The position numbers and the translations under genes are program-made. The notes beneath the pieces are model-generated. The model ran no database searches and was not told the DNA's origin. It saw nothing but the letters and a program-made list of their open reading frames with translations. Shown here one piece after another: positions 1 to 8,300 of a stretch of DNA of 11,527 bases; the stretch's first letter is position 1, and each line of letters starts with the position of its first letter. Source of the DNA: Dictyocoela muelleri (taxonomy: Eukaryota > Microsporidia); assembly GCA_016256075.1 (NCBI GenBank), contig SDVU01000659.1:1-11527 (forward strand). Reading direction: 5' to 3'.

Positions 1-186
1 GGAAATTTCTAGAAAAAATCACGTATTTAAGAAAAAATCATCAGAACCTCCATGATTCCGCATCATCAACAAACTAATAATTCTAAACGAACAATGAGAG
101 CCACCCCAAGACCAATCAATAAAAACCCATTATCCAAATCTGTTTATTCACAATTACTTCTTTTCGGGCGCATTTCTCCGGAGTGC
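1..186 (+). repeat. 5' LTR, partial (left end outside window)
   Basis: This stretch is repeated almost exactly at 3927-4112, with about two mismatches in 186 bp. The similarity stops at about 186, or at 190 if a CA end is accepted. About 49 bp of the LTR, corresponding to 3878-3926, must lie to the left of the window. No transcription start signal can be assigned with confidence. Confidence 0.92.
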
Positions 187-191
187 TACAA

Positions 192-203
192 GTTGAATTC
201 AAC
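192..203. other. Perfect 12-bp palindrome in the primer-binding position
   Basis: Just after the left LTR, where a tRNA primer-binding site is expected, there is no sequence starting TGG (the complement of a tRNA CCA end). Instead the leader carries the self-complementary 12-mer GTTGAATTCAAC. Some Ty3/gypsy elements (the Tf1 type) prime from their own RNA instead of a tRNA. Whether this element does is not shown; a tRNA fragment primer is equally possible. Confidence 0.4.
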
Positions 204-229
204 GAGAAGCAACGCCCTTTTGAAAGACT

Positions 230-3200
230 ATGACCCGACATTCCAACCACAACGAATTGAATTTAGTCACACGACCTGCTGGAACAACGATATCAGTGAA
301 GAGGAGTTTTCAAATGTTAGAAGACATAGAAAGGCAAGATGTGTTTAGATGGAAGGAAGAGTTTATGCAGACTGCCAAGCTAGCATCATGGACGGATGAA
401 GTTGCTCTTCAAGTCATGAGAGAATCCGTTGACGCTAAATATTTTACATTATTGGATAAAGCTACTAGCCTACCAACAGCATTTGAAGTCATATTAAAAA
501 ATAAGTATCCACAAAAGAATTACCTGAAGTACCTTAACCAGATTTCTAATATACATCAAGATCAGTTTTTAACAATAAAAGAATATAGAAATTTCATTGA
601 AGACACGGTAACGAGATTGGGTATATGTATGAATTGGACAACGGAGCAATGTGAGTTTAAGATGTATGAAGCATTCTTCTATGGATTGGCAAAACGAACA
701 CAGATTGAAATGGCACGTCTGAACATTAAAGAAATTAGCGAAATGTACAATGTTATAAATTCCACCGAAGAATCCCTGTTAGATCAAGGTCCAAATTTCG
801 ATGAAATTATAAATAATAAAAATAAACAAGAAAAATCCTCACACGAAATAAAAAAAGACACATTAACTTGTTCATATCATGGTAAATGCAACCATCGAAC
901 TGAAGATTGCAGAGAGTTAAAGAAAAATAAAAATGATAATCACGGCCAAAAAGACTCCAAAAGGAACATGTCCATTACCGAACGAAAAATCCATCACAAA
1001 ACAATTGAACTCACTGGAAATATTAACGGTCATCCTCATAAGGTGATATTCGATACAGGATCTAATAACAGCTATATAAGTTCGAAAATAGTAGAAAAGG
1101 AACAATTGACACCATACCATATCAAACCATCGGAAGCCAGGCTAGTAAATAACAGTAGTATTACAACTGATAACGAAGTTTATATTTCGTTTACTCTTGA
1201 AAATTGCAAAAACTTCGTTTATTCTGAAAGGCTTAAAGTATTATCAGAAATGGATGATTTCATAATACTTGGAGTTGATTTTATGACCAGGTACAACGTA
1301 AAAATTGATATGGAGAATATGATAATAGAAATAGGAGACATTAAGTTTGAGCTGCCAAAAATTAATCAGAATTATGAAATTGAAGAGGAACTTGATAAGA
1401 AACTGATGATAATGAAAATTTCAGAAACCTCCCTAGCCCAAGATATAAACAAACTTTTGACTATAAATAAACTAATTGAGCCCATTGGATTGATCAACGG
1501 CTTCCATCATGAAATAAAATTAACTAAAGATGAGATTATCCGCCGTCCATCTTATAGAATGCCTCTTAACATGAGAGAGAGGGTTTGGTCTGAAATTCAA
1601 AAGCTAGAGGAAAATAAAATTCTTCGGCCCAGCAACTCCTCATACTGCTCACCCTGTTTCCCGATATTAAAGAAGAATGGTGATATACGCCTTGTAATCG
1701 ATTACAGACAACTGAACAAGATTACCGAGGCAGACTACTACATATTTCCTAAAATAAGTGATATATTTAACAAACTACATGGCATGAAATACTTTTCAAA
1801 AATTGATTTGAAATCGGGTTATTATCAGATACTAATGAGTGAGCCCAGCATAAAATATACGGCATTTGTAATTGAAAATAAGAAATTCGAATGGCTCATA
1901 ATGCCCTTTGGGTTAACAAACGCCCCAAAGACTTTCCAGCGAATTATGGATCAAATTTTCGAGAAAGAAACCAATGTTATTCCATATCTTGATGACATTA
2001 TTATTTTTTCAAATACAGTAGAGGAGCACCAAAATTATTTAAGGAATACCCTAAAAAGGTTAAATGATTATAATATAAAAATAAATTATGAAAAGTCCGA
2101 ATTTATAAAGGCCAAAATTATATTCTTGGGACATTCAATTTCTGAAAACGGGATTGCCCCTGTTACTGATGGACTAAGAAACAAGTTAACTTTCACACCG
2201 AAAACGAAACGAGACCTTCAAAAATTATTGGGTTATTTCAATTATTACCGAAATTTCATACCTAATTTCAGTGAACGCACTCTTTATCTCACAGACAAAA
2301 TTGGAAGCAAAGGTAAAATAGTTTGGGATAAAAAAGAAAAAGAAAAGACAGAAAACTTACTCAAATATCTCGAATCCGTAGCACCATTAAAGGTTCCTGA
2401 CCCCACAAAACCTATAAGTCTGTATACAGATGCATCAGACAGAGCTGTTGGTTCTTCCATTAAACTAGATAATGATATAATTGGGCATTACAGCCATAAA
2501 CTTAGCAGATCCGAAATAAATTATACGACAATGGAGAAGGAAGCGCTTGGAATGATAAAGGCAATACAATATTTTAGATCTATTATTATTAATAATAAAG
2601 TAATCATATATACAGACAATAAAAACCTTATCTATGAAAAAGATTTATCAAACCGGGTTCAACGTTGGAAACTGTTACTAGAAGAGTATAACTATGAATT
2701 GAAGCAAATAAAAGGAGCTGATAACACAATGGCTGACTTTTTATCAAGGCTGAACTTTGTCAATACAGAAACCGAGAATATCACGATCGGGGAATTGTTT
2801 AAAAACCTTTTATCAAAATTCATTAAAGAAAACGACGATATAAAGAACTTGCGGGACGAAGCACTTATGAGATACGATCTAAATAAATGCAATATTTCTT
2901 ATGAAAAAGCCTATCAAATAATAAATAATTTTCATGAAGGACTAGGACACCCCGGCGCGGCTAAACTATGGTATACGTTAAAAAAACAAATAAAAGTAAA
3001 AAGATTAAAACAGATTGTAACAGATGTCACCTCAAAATGCGAAAAATGTCAACGTAATAAAAGAAGGTTTACTAAGTTAGGACATTTTGGATCTCAAATT
3101 GTTTCAGACAAGCCATTCTCATATATTTCATCAGATATCCTCGGTCCTATTAAGACTAAACATTTTCTAAGTAATAGCCCCAAAGAATACTTTTATTTAT

Positions 3201-4003
3201 TGTCGATAACAGATATATTCACAAGATTCACAAGAATTTATTACATCGAAGATATTACATCGGCAAGCGTAATAAAAAATTTCAAGAAATGGTTCGAATC
3301 TTACCCACTGCCAAGTAAAGTATTAACTGACAATGGACGGCAGTACATTTCCCAAGCCTTCAAAAACTTGCTTGATAAATACGCAATAAAGCATATTCAG
3401 ACTTCCCCACACAACCCAACTGCAAACGGGATCTCAGAACGTATAAACTCTACAATAAAAAATGTATTGAGGATCAATAAAGGAGAGTCAATCAAAAACG
3501 CAATAAAGAGCGCTGAAATTAATTTAAATTTTACATATAATAGGAATACAAAGTTTATACCGATTGAATGTATCGACTCAATATTTAAGAGAAACGATGA
3601 TGAAAATCTTGAAATGACTAAGAATTTGGAAAAAGAAAAGAAAAATAAAGAGCTAGATACATTTAAGAAAAACAAATATCGTCAGCAGAGTTTTATTAAG
3701 GATGAAGAAAAGGTATTAGTGAGAACCCACAACCCGGACAAAATTATGGATCTTTACGAAGGACCTTATAAAGCTATAAAGGTTAATTATTCTAATGGAT
3801 ATGCTATGATTGATAAAGGAGGAAGTATTTCGCGACAAAATTTGAAGAATTTGATTCCATTTATGGAAGGGGGAGGATGTGGTAAACCCACTGATGTTGA
3901 ATATAAGACAATACAACGAAGATTATGGAAATTTCTAGAAAAAATCACGTATTTAAGAAAAAATCATCAGAACCTCCATGATTCCGCATCATCAACAAAC
4001 TAA
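230..4003 (+). CDS. Ty3/gypsy gag-pol polyprotein (single frame)
   Basis: This 1257-residue frame encodes the structural and replication proteins of the LTR element. Gag covers roughly residues 1-250 and ends in a zinc knuckle of the CX2HX4HX4C form (C214, H217, H222, C227). A retropepsin-type aspartic protease follows, with the DTGS motif at D275. The reverse transcriptase has the PFGL-TNAP block and the catalytic YLDD at 586-589. RNase H shows a YTDAS motif with D734. Integrase has an HHCC zinc-binding region starting near H902 and the DD35E triad D969, D1034, E1070, then a GPY/F module near residue 1178. Gag and pol share one frame, so no frameshift or stop read-through is needed. The start is uncertain: ATG 230 is the first, ATG 314 is an alternative 28 residues on. 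The frame ends about 126 bp inside the right LTR. Confidence 0.95.
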   Translation: MTRHSNHNELNLVTRPAGTTISVKRSFQMLEDIERQDVFRWKEEFMQTAKLASWTDEVALQVMRESVDAKYFTLLDKATSLPTAFEVILKNKYPQKNYLKYLNQISNIHQDQFLTIKEYRNFIEDTVTRLGICMNWTTEQCEFKMYEAFFYGLAKRTQIEMARLNIKEISEMYNVINSTEESLLDQGPNFDEIINNKNKQEKSSHEIKKDTLTCSYHGKCNHRTEDCRELKKNKNDNHGQKDSKRNMSITERKIHHKTIELTGNINGHPHKVIFDTGSNNSYISSKIVEKEQLTPYHIKPSEARLVNNSSITTDNEVYISFTLENCKNFVYSERLKVLSEMDDFIILGVDFMTRYNVKIDMENMIIEIGDIKFELPKINQNYEIEEELDKKLMIMKISETSLAQDINKLLTINKLIEPIGLINGFHHEIKLTKDEIIRRPSYRMPLNMRERVWSEIQKLEENKILRPSNSSYCSPCFPILKKNGDIRLVIDYRQLNKITEADYYIFPKISDIFNKLHGMKYFSKIDLKSGYYQILMSEPSIKYTAFVIENKKFEWLIMPFGLTNAPKTFQRIMDQIFEKETNVIPYLDDIIIFSNTVEEHQNYLRNTLKRLNDYNIKINYEKSEFIKAKIIFLGHSISENGIAPVTDGLRNKLTFTPKTKRDLQKLLGYFNYYRNFIPNFSERTLYLTDKIGSKGKIVWDKKEKEKTENLLKYLESVAPLKVPDPTKPISLYTDASDRAVGSSIKLDNDIIGHYSHKLSRSEINYTTMEKEALGMIKAIQYFRSIIINNKVIIYTDNKNLIYEKDLSNRVQRWKLLLEEYNYELKQIKGADNTMADFLSRLNFVNTETENITIGELFKNLLSKFIKENDDIKNLRDEALMRYDLNKCNISYEKAYQIINNFHEGLGHPGAAKLWYTLKKQIKVKRLKQIVTDVTSKCEKCQRNKRRFTKLGHFGSQIVSDKPFSYISSDILGPIKTKHFLSNSPKEYFYLLSITDIFTRFTRIYYIEDITSASVIKNFKKWFESYPLPSKVLTDNGRQYISQAFKNLLDKYAIKHIQTSPHNPTANGISERINSTIKNVLRINKGESIKNAIKSAEINLNFTYNRNTKFIPIECIDSIFKRNDDENLEMTKNLEKEKKNKELDTFKKNKYRQQSFIKDEEKVLVRTHNPDKIMDLYEGPYKAIKVNYSNGYAMIDKGGSISRQNLKNLIPFMEGGGCGKPTDVEYKTIQRRLWKFLEKITYLRKNHQNLHDSASSTN
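3865..3877 (+). other. Polypurine tract of the LTR element
   Basis: Thirteen consecutive purines (GGAAGGGGGAGGA) lie directly before the TGTGG that begins the right LTR. In this family such a tract survives RNase H digestion and primes plus-strand DNA synthesis, and it marks the LTR start. It lies inside the gag-pol frame, where it encodes a short Gly-rich stretch. Confidence 0.8.
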
Positions 4004-4112
4004 TAATTCTAAACGAACAATGAGAGCCACCCCAAGACCAATCAATAAAAACCCATTATCCAAATCTGTTTATTTACAATTACTTCTTTTCGGGCGCATC
4101 TCTCCGGAGTGC
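3878..4112 (+). repeat. 3' LTR, about 235 bp
   Basis: The LTR begins with TG right after the polypurine tract. From 3927 on, the window itself proves the duplication with 1-186. The last shared base is 4112. If a TG...CA structure is preferred, the end is 4116 and the LTR is 239 bp. The first ~126 bp are also coding, because the gag-pol stop lies at 4001-4003. Confidence 0.85.
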
Positions 4113-4452
4113 GTCAATATATTTATTTTTTTTTTAAATTTTACATAGTTTGACTTATTTTATTGTACTAAAAATATTTTTTGAAGCATAGCAAACAAAA
4201 GTGAAATAATTTAATTAAATTGTGGAATTACGGAAACTGTGGAAATTACTATTTCTATTTAGTATAAAACTTAGATGATAATATCATAGCATTGATAAAT
4301 TCCATGAAAATAAATTTATGAAAAGGTAAACTTTATAATTTTGATTAGTATTTTACGAGTAAAACTACTGAAACACAAGAGCGAAACGCATAAAAAAATG
4401 TAAAGCGCTCTTAAGAGACGTTTAGAAACCCCTATACTACACAGATAATCTA
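4113..4452. other. AT-rich spacer without a recognisable gene
   Basis: This stretch separates the LTR element from the fold-back region. It holds a T-run around 4126-4135 and a short imperfect direct repeat of TGTGGAAATTAC-like units near 4220-4250. I find no coding frame, tRNA or recognisable element end. The bases just after 4112 would be the right copy of the target-site duplication, but the left copy is not in the window. Confidence 0.6.
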
Positions 4453-4512
4453 GAGTCTCTGAAGATTCTGAGAGACCCTAGGAGTCCGTGTGGAGTACTT
4501 TGAGAAACAATG
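4453..4512 (+). mobile_element. Decayed hAT-like transposon end (first copy)
   Basis: The stretch ends in ACTTTGAGAAACAATG, which matches 15 of 16 bases of the element end at 4951-4966. It also shares the 10-mer GAGTCTCTGA with 4798-4807, in the same order and orientation. Read on the minus strand it begins CATTGTTTCTCAAAGT, close to the CAGTGTTTCTCAAAGTG terminus known from hAT-family elements. It looks like a shortened relative of the second copy. No transposase is present, and I cannot identify the matching left end. Confidence 0.4.
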
Positions 4513-4557
4513 AATTAATAAATAGAAAACATTACAAAAATACCTAACATATACTTG

Positions 4558-4823
4558 TAGATTCTCCAAAAACTTAGAGACCCTTCTTCATATATGTAAG
4601 TCTTAATTGGTAAAGTGTAGAGTAGGTTTCTTATTTCAAATAAGCGTAAAATCAAGAGATATAATATATATAATTAATATTAAAAAATCCATATATATAT
4701 ATATATATATATAATATTATATCTTGATTTTACGCTTATTTGGAATGAAATTAATACTCTATGCTCTTACCAATTAAGACTTACAGATCTGAAGGGTGAG
4801 TCTCTGAGTCTTTGGAAAAACTA
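4558..4823. repeat. Long fold-back inverted repeat with an (AT)n centre
   Basis: The left arm 4558-4670 is the imperfect reverse complement of the right arm 4711-4823, about 113 bp each, with roughly 80% match judged by eye. Two blocks match perfectly: 21 bp (4637-4657 against 4722-4742) and 19 bp (4595-4613 against 4767-4785). The 40-bp centre contains an AT dinucleotide run around 4691-4712. There is no coding capacity. This is the form of a fold-back MITE or a head-to-head duplication. Transcribed, it would form a long hairpin RNA. Confidence 0.85.
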
Positions 4824-4966
4824 CTTGTCATCTTAGGCTCCTAAAAATTTTACATTGACTCCTAAAACCTCTTATGGAGCCCCTCCGAATAAAAATCTTT
4901 TATTGACCCCCCTGAAGTGTTTCACGGACCCACGAGGGTCCGTACGAAACACTTTGAGAAACACTG
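4798..4966 (+). mobile_element. hAT-like non-autonomous element end (second copy)
   Basis: On the minus strand the end reads CAGTGTTTCTCAAAGTG, which resembles the terminal repeat of many hAT-family DNA transposons. It is followed inward by a strong hairpin: GTGTTTC and CGGACCC at 4917-4931 pair with GGGTCCG and GAAACAC at 4936-4952. hAT elements make 8-bp target duplications, so the candidate is ATCTATAC at 4967-4974; I find no clear partner on the left. No transposase is encoded. The fold-back at 4558-4823 may be part of the same composite or a nested insertion. Confidence 0.45.
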
Positions 4967-5078
4967 ATCTATACTTTTACAAATTAAGATTTAAAATCTT
5001 AAGGGGTCTCTAGGTCGTTGGTGAACCAAAAATTTTATTTCTTTAAATAAATTTATTATCCACAGCAGTTTTATCAAA

Positions 5079-5196
5079 ATGCATTGCCACACTTCTAATC
5101 AAACCTAGGCGAGTCCGTTCTACTTCAATGTAATATTAGACTAAATCCGTTATACCACACCGAAATAACTGTATTACTCTGTAGTTATTTACCTCT
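5079..5196. repeat. Dispersed intergenic repeat, copy 1
   Basis: This ~118-bp stretch upstream of SMC4 is clearly related to 10588-10726. Shared landmarks in the same order are ATGCAT, a TTCTAA block, ACCTAGG, a TACTT-AATG block, ATATTAGAC, TATACCACAC and ACCTCT. On the minus strand it contains TGGTATAACGG (rc of 5147-5157), which fits the Pol III A-box consensus TRGYNNARNGG. I find no convincing B box. It may be a small non-coding element or a degenerate tRNA-derived SINE. Confidence 0.7.
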
Positions 5197-5320
5197 TAAT
5201 ACCATTCATAATTATTAATTAAAGGGATTTATACCGTAATTATTATTTTTTTAATAATTTATGCTCCAAATTTCTCTCTAAAAATCAACACAAAAAATTG
5301 ATATTAAAATTATTTTTTGT
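5197..5320 (+). other. AT-rich presumed promoter region of SMC4
   Basis: About 125 bp lie between the dispersed repeat and the start signal of SMC4. The stretch is almost pure A/T with no clear TATA box or other known element. Any SMC4 promoter must lie here or inside the repeat. The assignment rests on position only. Confidence 0.3.
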
Positions 5321-5327
5321 CCCCCAA
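5321..5327 (+). promoter_or_regulatory. CCCCCAA start-proximal signal of SMC4
   Basis: Five C residues stand two bases before ATG 5328, in a region with hardly any C-runs. Microsporidian genes often carry a CCC- or GGG-like motif within about 15 bases of the start codon, tied to transcription initiation and very short 5' leaders. The motif supports ATG 5328 over the upstream in-frame TTG at 5298. Confidence 0.55.
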
Positions 5328-8300
5328 ATGATAAAAATTCAAAAAATAATCATGCACAACTTCAAAAGCTACAAAGGAACACACACAATCGATAAAATCG
5401 ACAATCACCTTAACGCAATAGTTGGTCCCAACGGATGTGGAAAAAGTAACATAATTGACGCAATCCTGTTTCTTTTCGGATTCCGAGCAAAAAAACTAAG
5501 ACAAAAAATTGTAACGGATCTTATTTACAAATCGACTGACACCAAAGAATCACCAAATTTATGCTACGTAAATATAATTTTTAAAATTGGCATAAACGAC
5601 GTGTCATTGAAGAGAACTCTTCACAGTAACAAAAAATCAGTTTATTATTTAAATGACAAGGAAGTTGATCAACATGCTGTTAAGAACTTTTTGAAAGCGA
5701 ACAATTTAGATCAAAATAGGTTTCTTATTCTACAAGGTGAAATTGAAACGATAGCAATGATGCCACCGAAAGGACAAACTCATAAGACTTATTATTCCAC
5801 AAGAAAAGTTAAAGATGAAAAAAATAAAAATCATGAAGAAAATGATAATAATGATAAACGAAATGATAAGAATGATAAACGAAATCATAAGAATGATGAA
5901 CAAAATGATATTCATGAACAAAATGATATTCATGAACAGAATGATATTCATGAACAGAATTCTTACAATAATAACTCAAAAATCAATCAAAAAAATCAAA
6001 TTTTGGAAACAAAAATCAATACAAAATATAATACATCACAAGGTCTTCTTGAATATATTGAAGAAGTAATCGGTAGTAACAAATACAAAGAAGAGATTGA
6101 AATATTAGAAAATGAATTGATAGCTCTTACTGATGAAGATGAAAGTAAAAAATCAGTTATGAATTTTATTAAAAAAGATTTTTTGTTTATTAAAGAAAAA
6201 TTTGATCTCAACAAACGGAACTTGATAAACCAAATTGGTGTTAAGAAAAATGAGATTGAGTTGAAACTTATTAATAATGAAATTAAAAATAGAGATAAAA
6301 TAAGTATTATTCAAAATATTGATAAAATTAAAATTCAGGTTGATGAAATCGTTAATAAAAACTATAAATATTCAAAAGAAACTCAAAAATTAAAATCCGA
6401 TTTAAAGATAATTAAAGATGAATTTTTTCCAATTGAAAAAGAATTTTTTGAAAAAAACAGAATTAACGAAAAAATAAAATTTGAGAATAAAAATAAAAAT
6501 CGACAAATTGAAATGATTTCCAAAAAAATTGAAAAAATCGATGAAGAAATTTTTAGAATTGAAGAACAAAAAAAATTGGCTGAAAATGAGAAACAATCGA
6601 TTTCTGACGAAATTGAAGAAAATAAAAGGGAAATTGAAAATTTATATAAGACTGTTGAAAATTTAAAAATTGAAATTGATAAGTTAAATAATAAAGATCC
6701 AAAAAATAAAGCAAATAAATCTAATTACAAATCAATCAATAATGACTTGAACAAAAAAACCCATGAAATTAAACTTCAGTTGAAAATAAAAATTAATGAA
6801 TTGGAAAGACTGTTGTTGAAAAAATCAGAAATCGAATCAAAAATTAATATTCTAAATCAAGATTTGGACGAATATGAAGTTGTCATGAATTATAAAAATG
6901 TAAAAAATGATATTTTAGAAACTCAAAAGGAAATATCCAAAAGAAAATATAAATTGAATGAGCTGCAGAGAGCTGAGAGTAAATTTAATAATTGTCAAGC
7001 AATTCTCGCGAAATTAAAAAATATTGATGGTGTTTATGGGCGATTGGGTGATCTTGGATCTACAGATCCTAAGTATGAGTTGGCAATTAGTGCTGCTTCC
7101 AAAGGTCAATTAAATAATATCGTAGTTGATACAACTACGACTGCAGAAAAGTGCATTGAGGTTATCAAGAAGCATAATCTTCCCAGGACAACTTTTATAA
7201 TTCTTGACAAAATGCAGGATATTAATAATGATTTGATAAGTAACAAAAAATATATTTATTTAGTGAATTTGGTTGAATGTGCTCCTGAATTTCTTAAATG
7301 TTTCTTTTTCGTTTTCGGTGACACTATTTTATGTGAGAGCATTGAGGAGGCAACAAAAATATCTTTTGGATTTGTTAGAAAGAGAACCGTTACTTTTGAT
7401 GGTAAGGTAATTGAAAAGAGTGGTTTAATGGTCAATAGCTCAATTAAAGGTGGAATAAAAAGTAATAAAATTAATAAAATGACTGATGAATTGAAAATAA
7501 TTGAAGAATCTCTTCAAAAAATGAATAAAATCTTGCAAAAACAAGACAAATTCAAGTTTTATCAAAATATCAACGATTTAAAAAATGAAATTTTAAACTT
7601 AAAAAACGAATTGAAAAATATTTCTCAGGACGAAATACACTATAAAGATAAAATTGAAAATCTGAAAAATGAGTTAAAATCATTTGAATCCGAAAATAAA
7701 ATTGAAATTGAAAATCCAGTCATCAGAAGTAAAAGATGTGAAATCGAGATAAATTTAGAAAAAATTGATATTTTGGAAAAAAGAAATCGTGATTTAACAA
7801 TTCGACTAACTAGCAACTTCACATTTGAAAATGTCGAAGAAAAACAAAAAATAAAAAAGGAACTCGAAAAAGAATTGAAAAAGATTAAAATAAACGATTT
7901 ATATGATATTTCTGAATTAGAAGCAAAATATTTCAATTTCAAAAATGAAATTCAGTTTATCGAAAATCAACTTAACTCTCTAAAAGATAAGATGGGTAAT
8001 GATTTTCATAAGAAAAAAGAATTTGAAAATTCCATTGATGATTTAAAAGAAAATTTAAAAATTATTGAAGACAGTATCAAAAGAAATAAAAAAGAAATTG
8101 AAAAGGAAATTGTTTTTTTAAGAAATTGTGAACGCTTAATATTTGAAAGTGATATTAAAAATATTGATGACAAAAATGCTGATGACAAAAATGCTGATGA
8201 CAAAAATAATGATGAAGAAAATAATGATGAAGAAAATAATGATGAAGAAAATAATGATAATTTTAATAATAATAAAAATAACGATACTGTTAATAATGAT

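Larger units (their letters stand above)
1..4112 (+). mobile_element. Ty3/gypsy LTR retrotransposon, young and apparently whole (left LTR cut by window edge)
   Basis: The element consists of a partial left LTR, a short leader, one long gag-pol frame, a purine-rich tract and a complete right LTR. The order protease, reverse transcriptase, RNase H, integrase is that of Ty3/gypsy (Metaviridae) elements, not Ty1/copia. The visible 186 bp of the left LTR matches the right LTR with only about two differences and no indel, so the insertion is recent. The coding frame is continuous and all catalytic signatures are present, so it looks whole. The true left end and the flanking target-site duplication lie outside the window. 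The right end is the last shared base at 4112, or 4116 if the LTR closes with the usual CA (both copies carry CA four bases further on). Confidence 0.93.

Noticed and set aside
52-348. 98-residue plus-strand frame spanning the left LTR and the gag start
   Set aside because: It overlaps gag-pol in another frame, consists largely of LTR sequence, and shows no recognisable domain. It could at most be an upstream frame in the leader.
917-3916. Several minus-strand frames of 66-92 residues inside gag-pol
   Set aside because: They are antisense shadows of the real coding frame, with hydrophobic Phe/Ser/Ile-rich content that arises from A-rich sense codons.
5298-5327. Upstream in-frame TTG start adding ten residues to SMC4
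   Set aside because: ATG 5328 is preceded by a CCC-like start signal, and the ten extra residues have no counterpart at the N-terminus of SMC proteins.
5778-6038. Idea that the first SMC4 insert is an unspliced intron
   Set aside because: The frame is open throughout, the insert carries codon-sized repeats, and no GTAAGT-like donor or matching acceptor stands at its edges.
5730-6214. Frames of 72-84 residues on both strands with MNIILF or MNKMIF repeats
   Set aside because: They are out-of-frame readings of the 18-bp repeat and the surrounding head sequence of SMC4.
6402-8203. Minus-strand frames of 64-100 residues in the SMC4 coiled coils
   Set aside because: They are antisense shadows of Lys/Glu/Asn-rich coding sequence without independent support.
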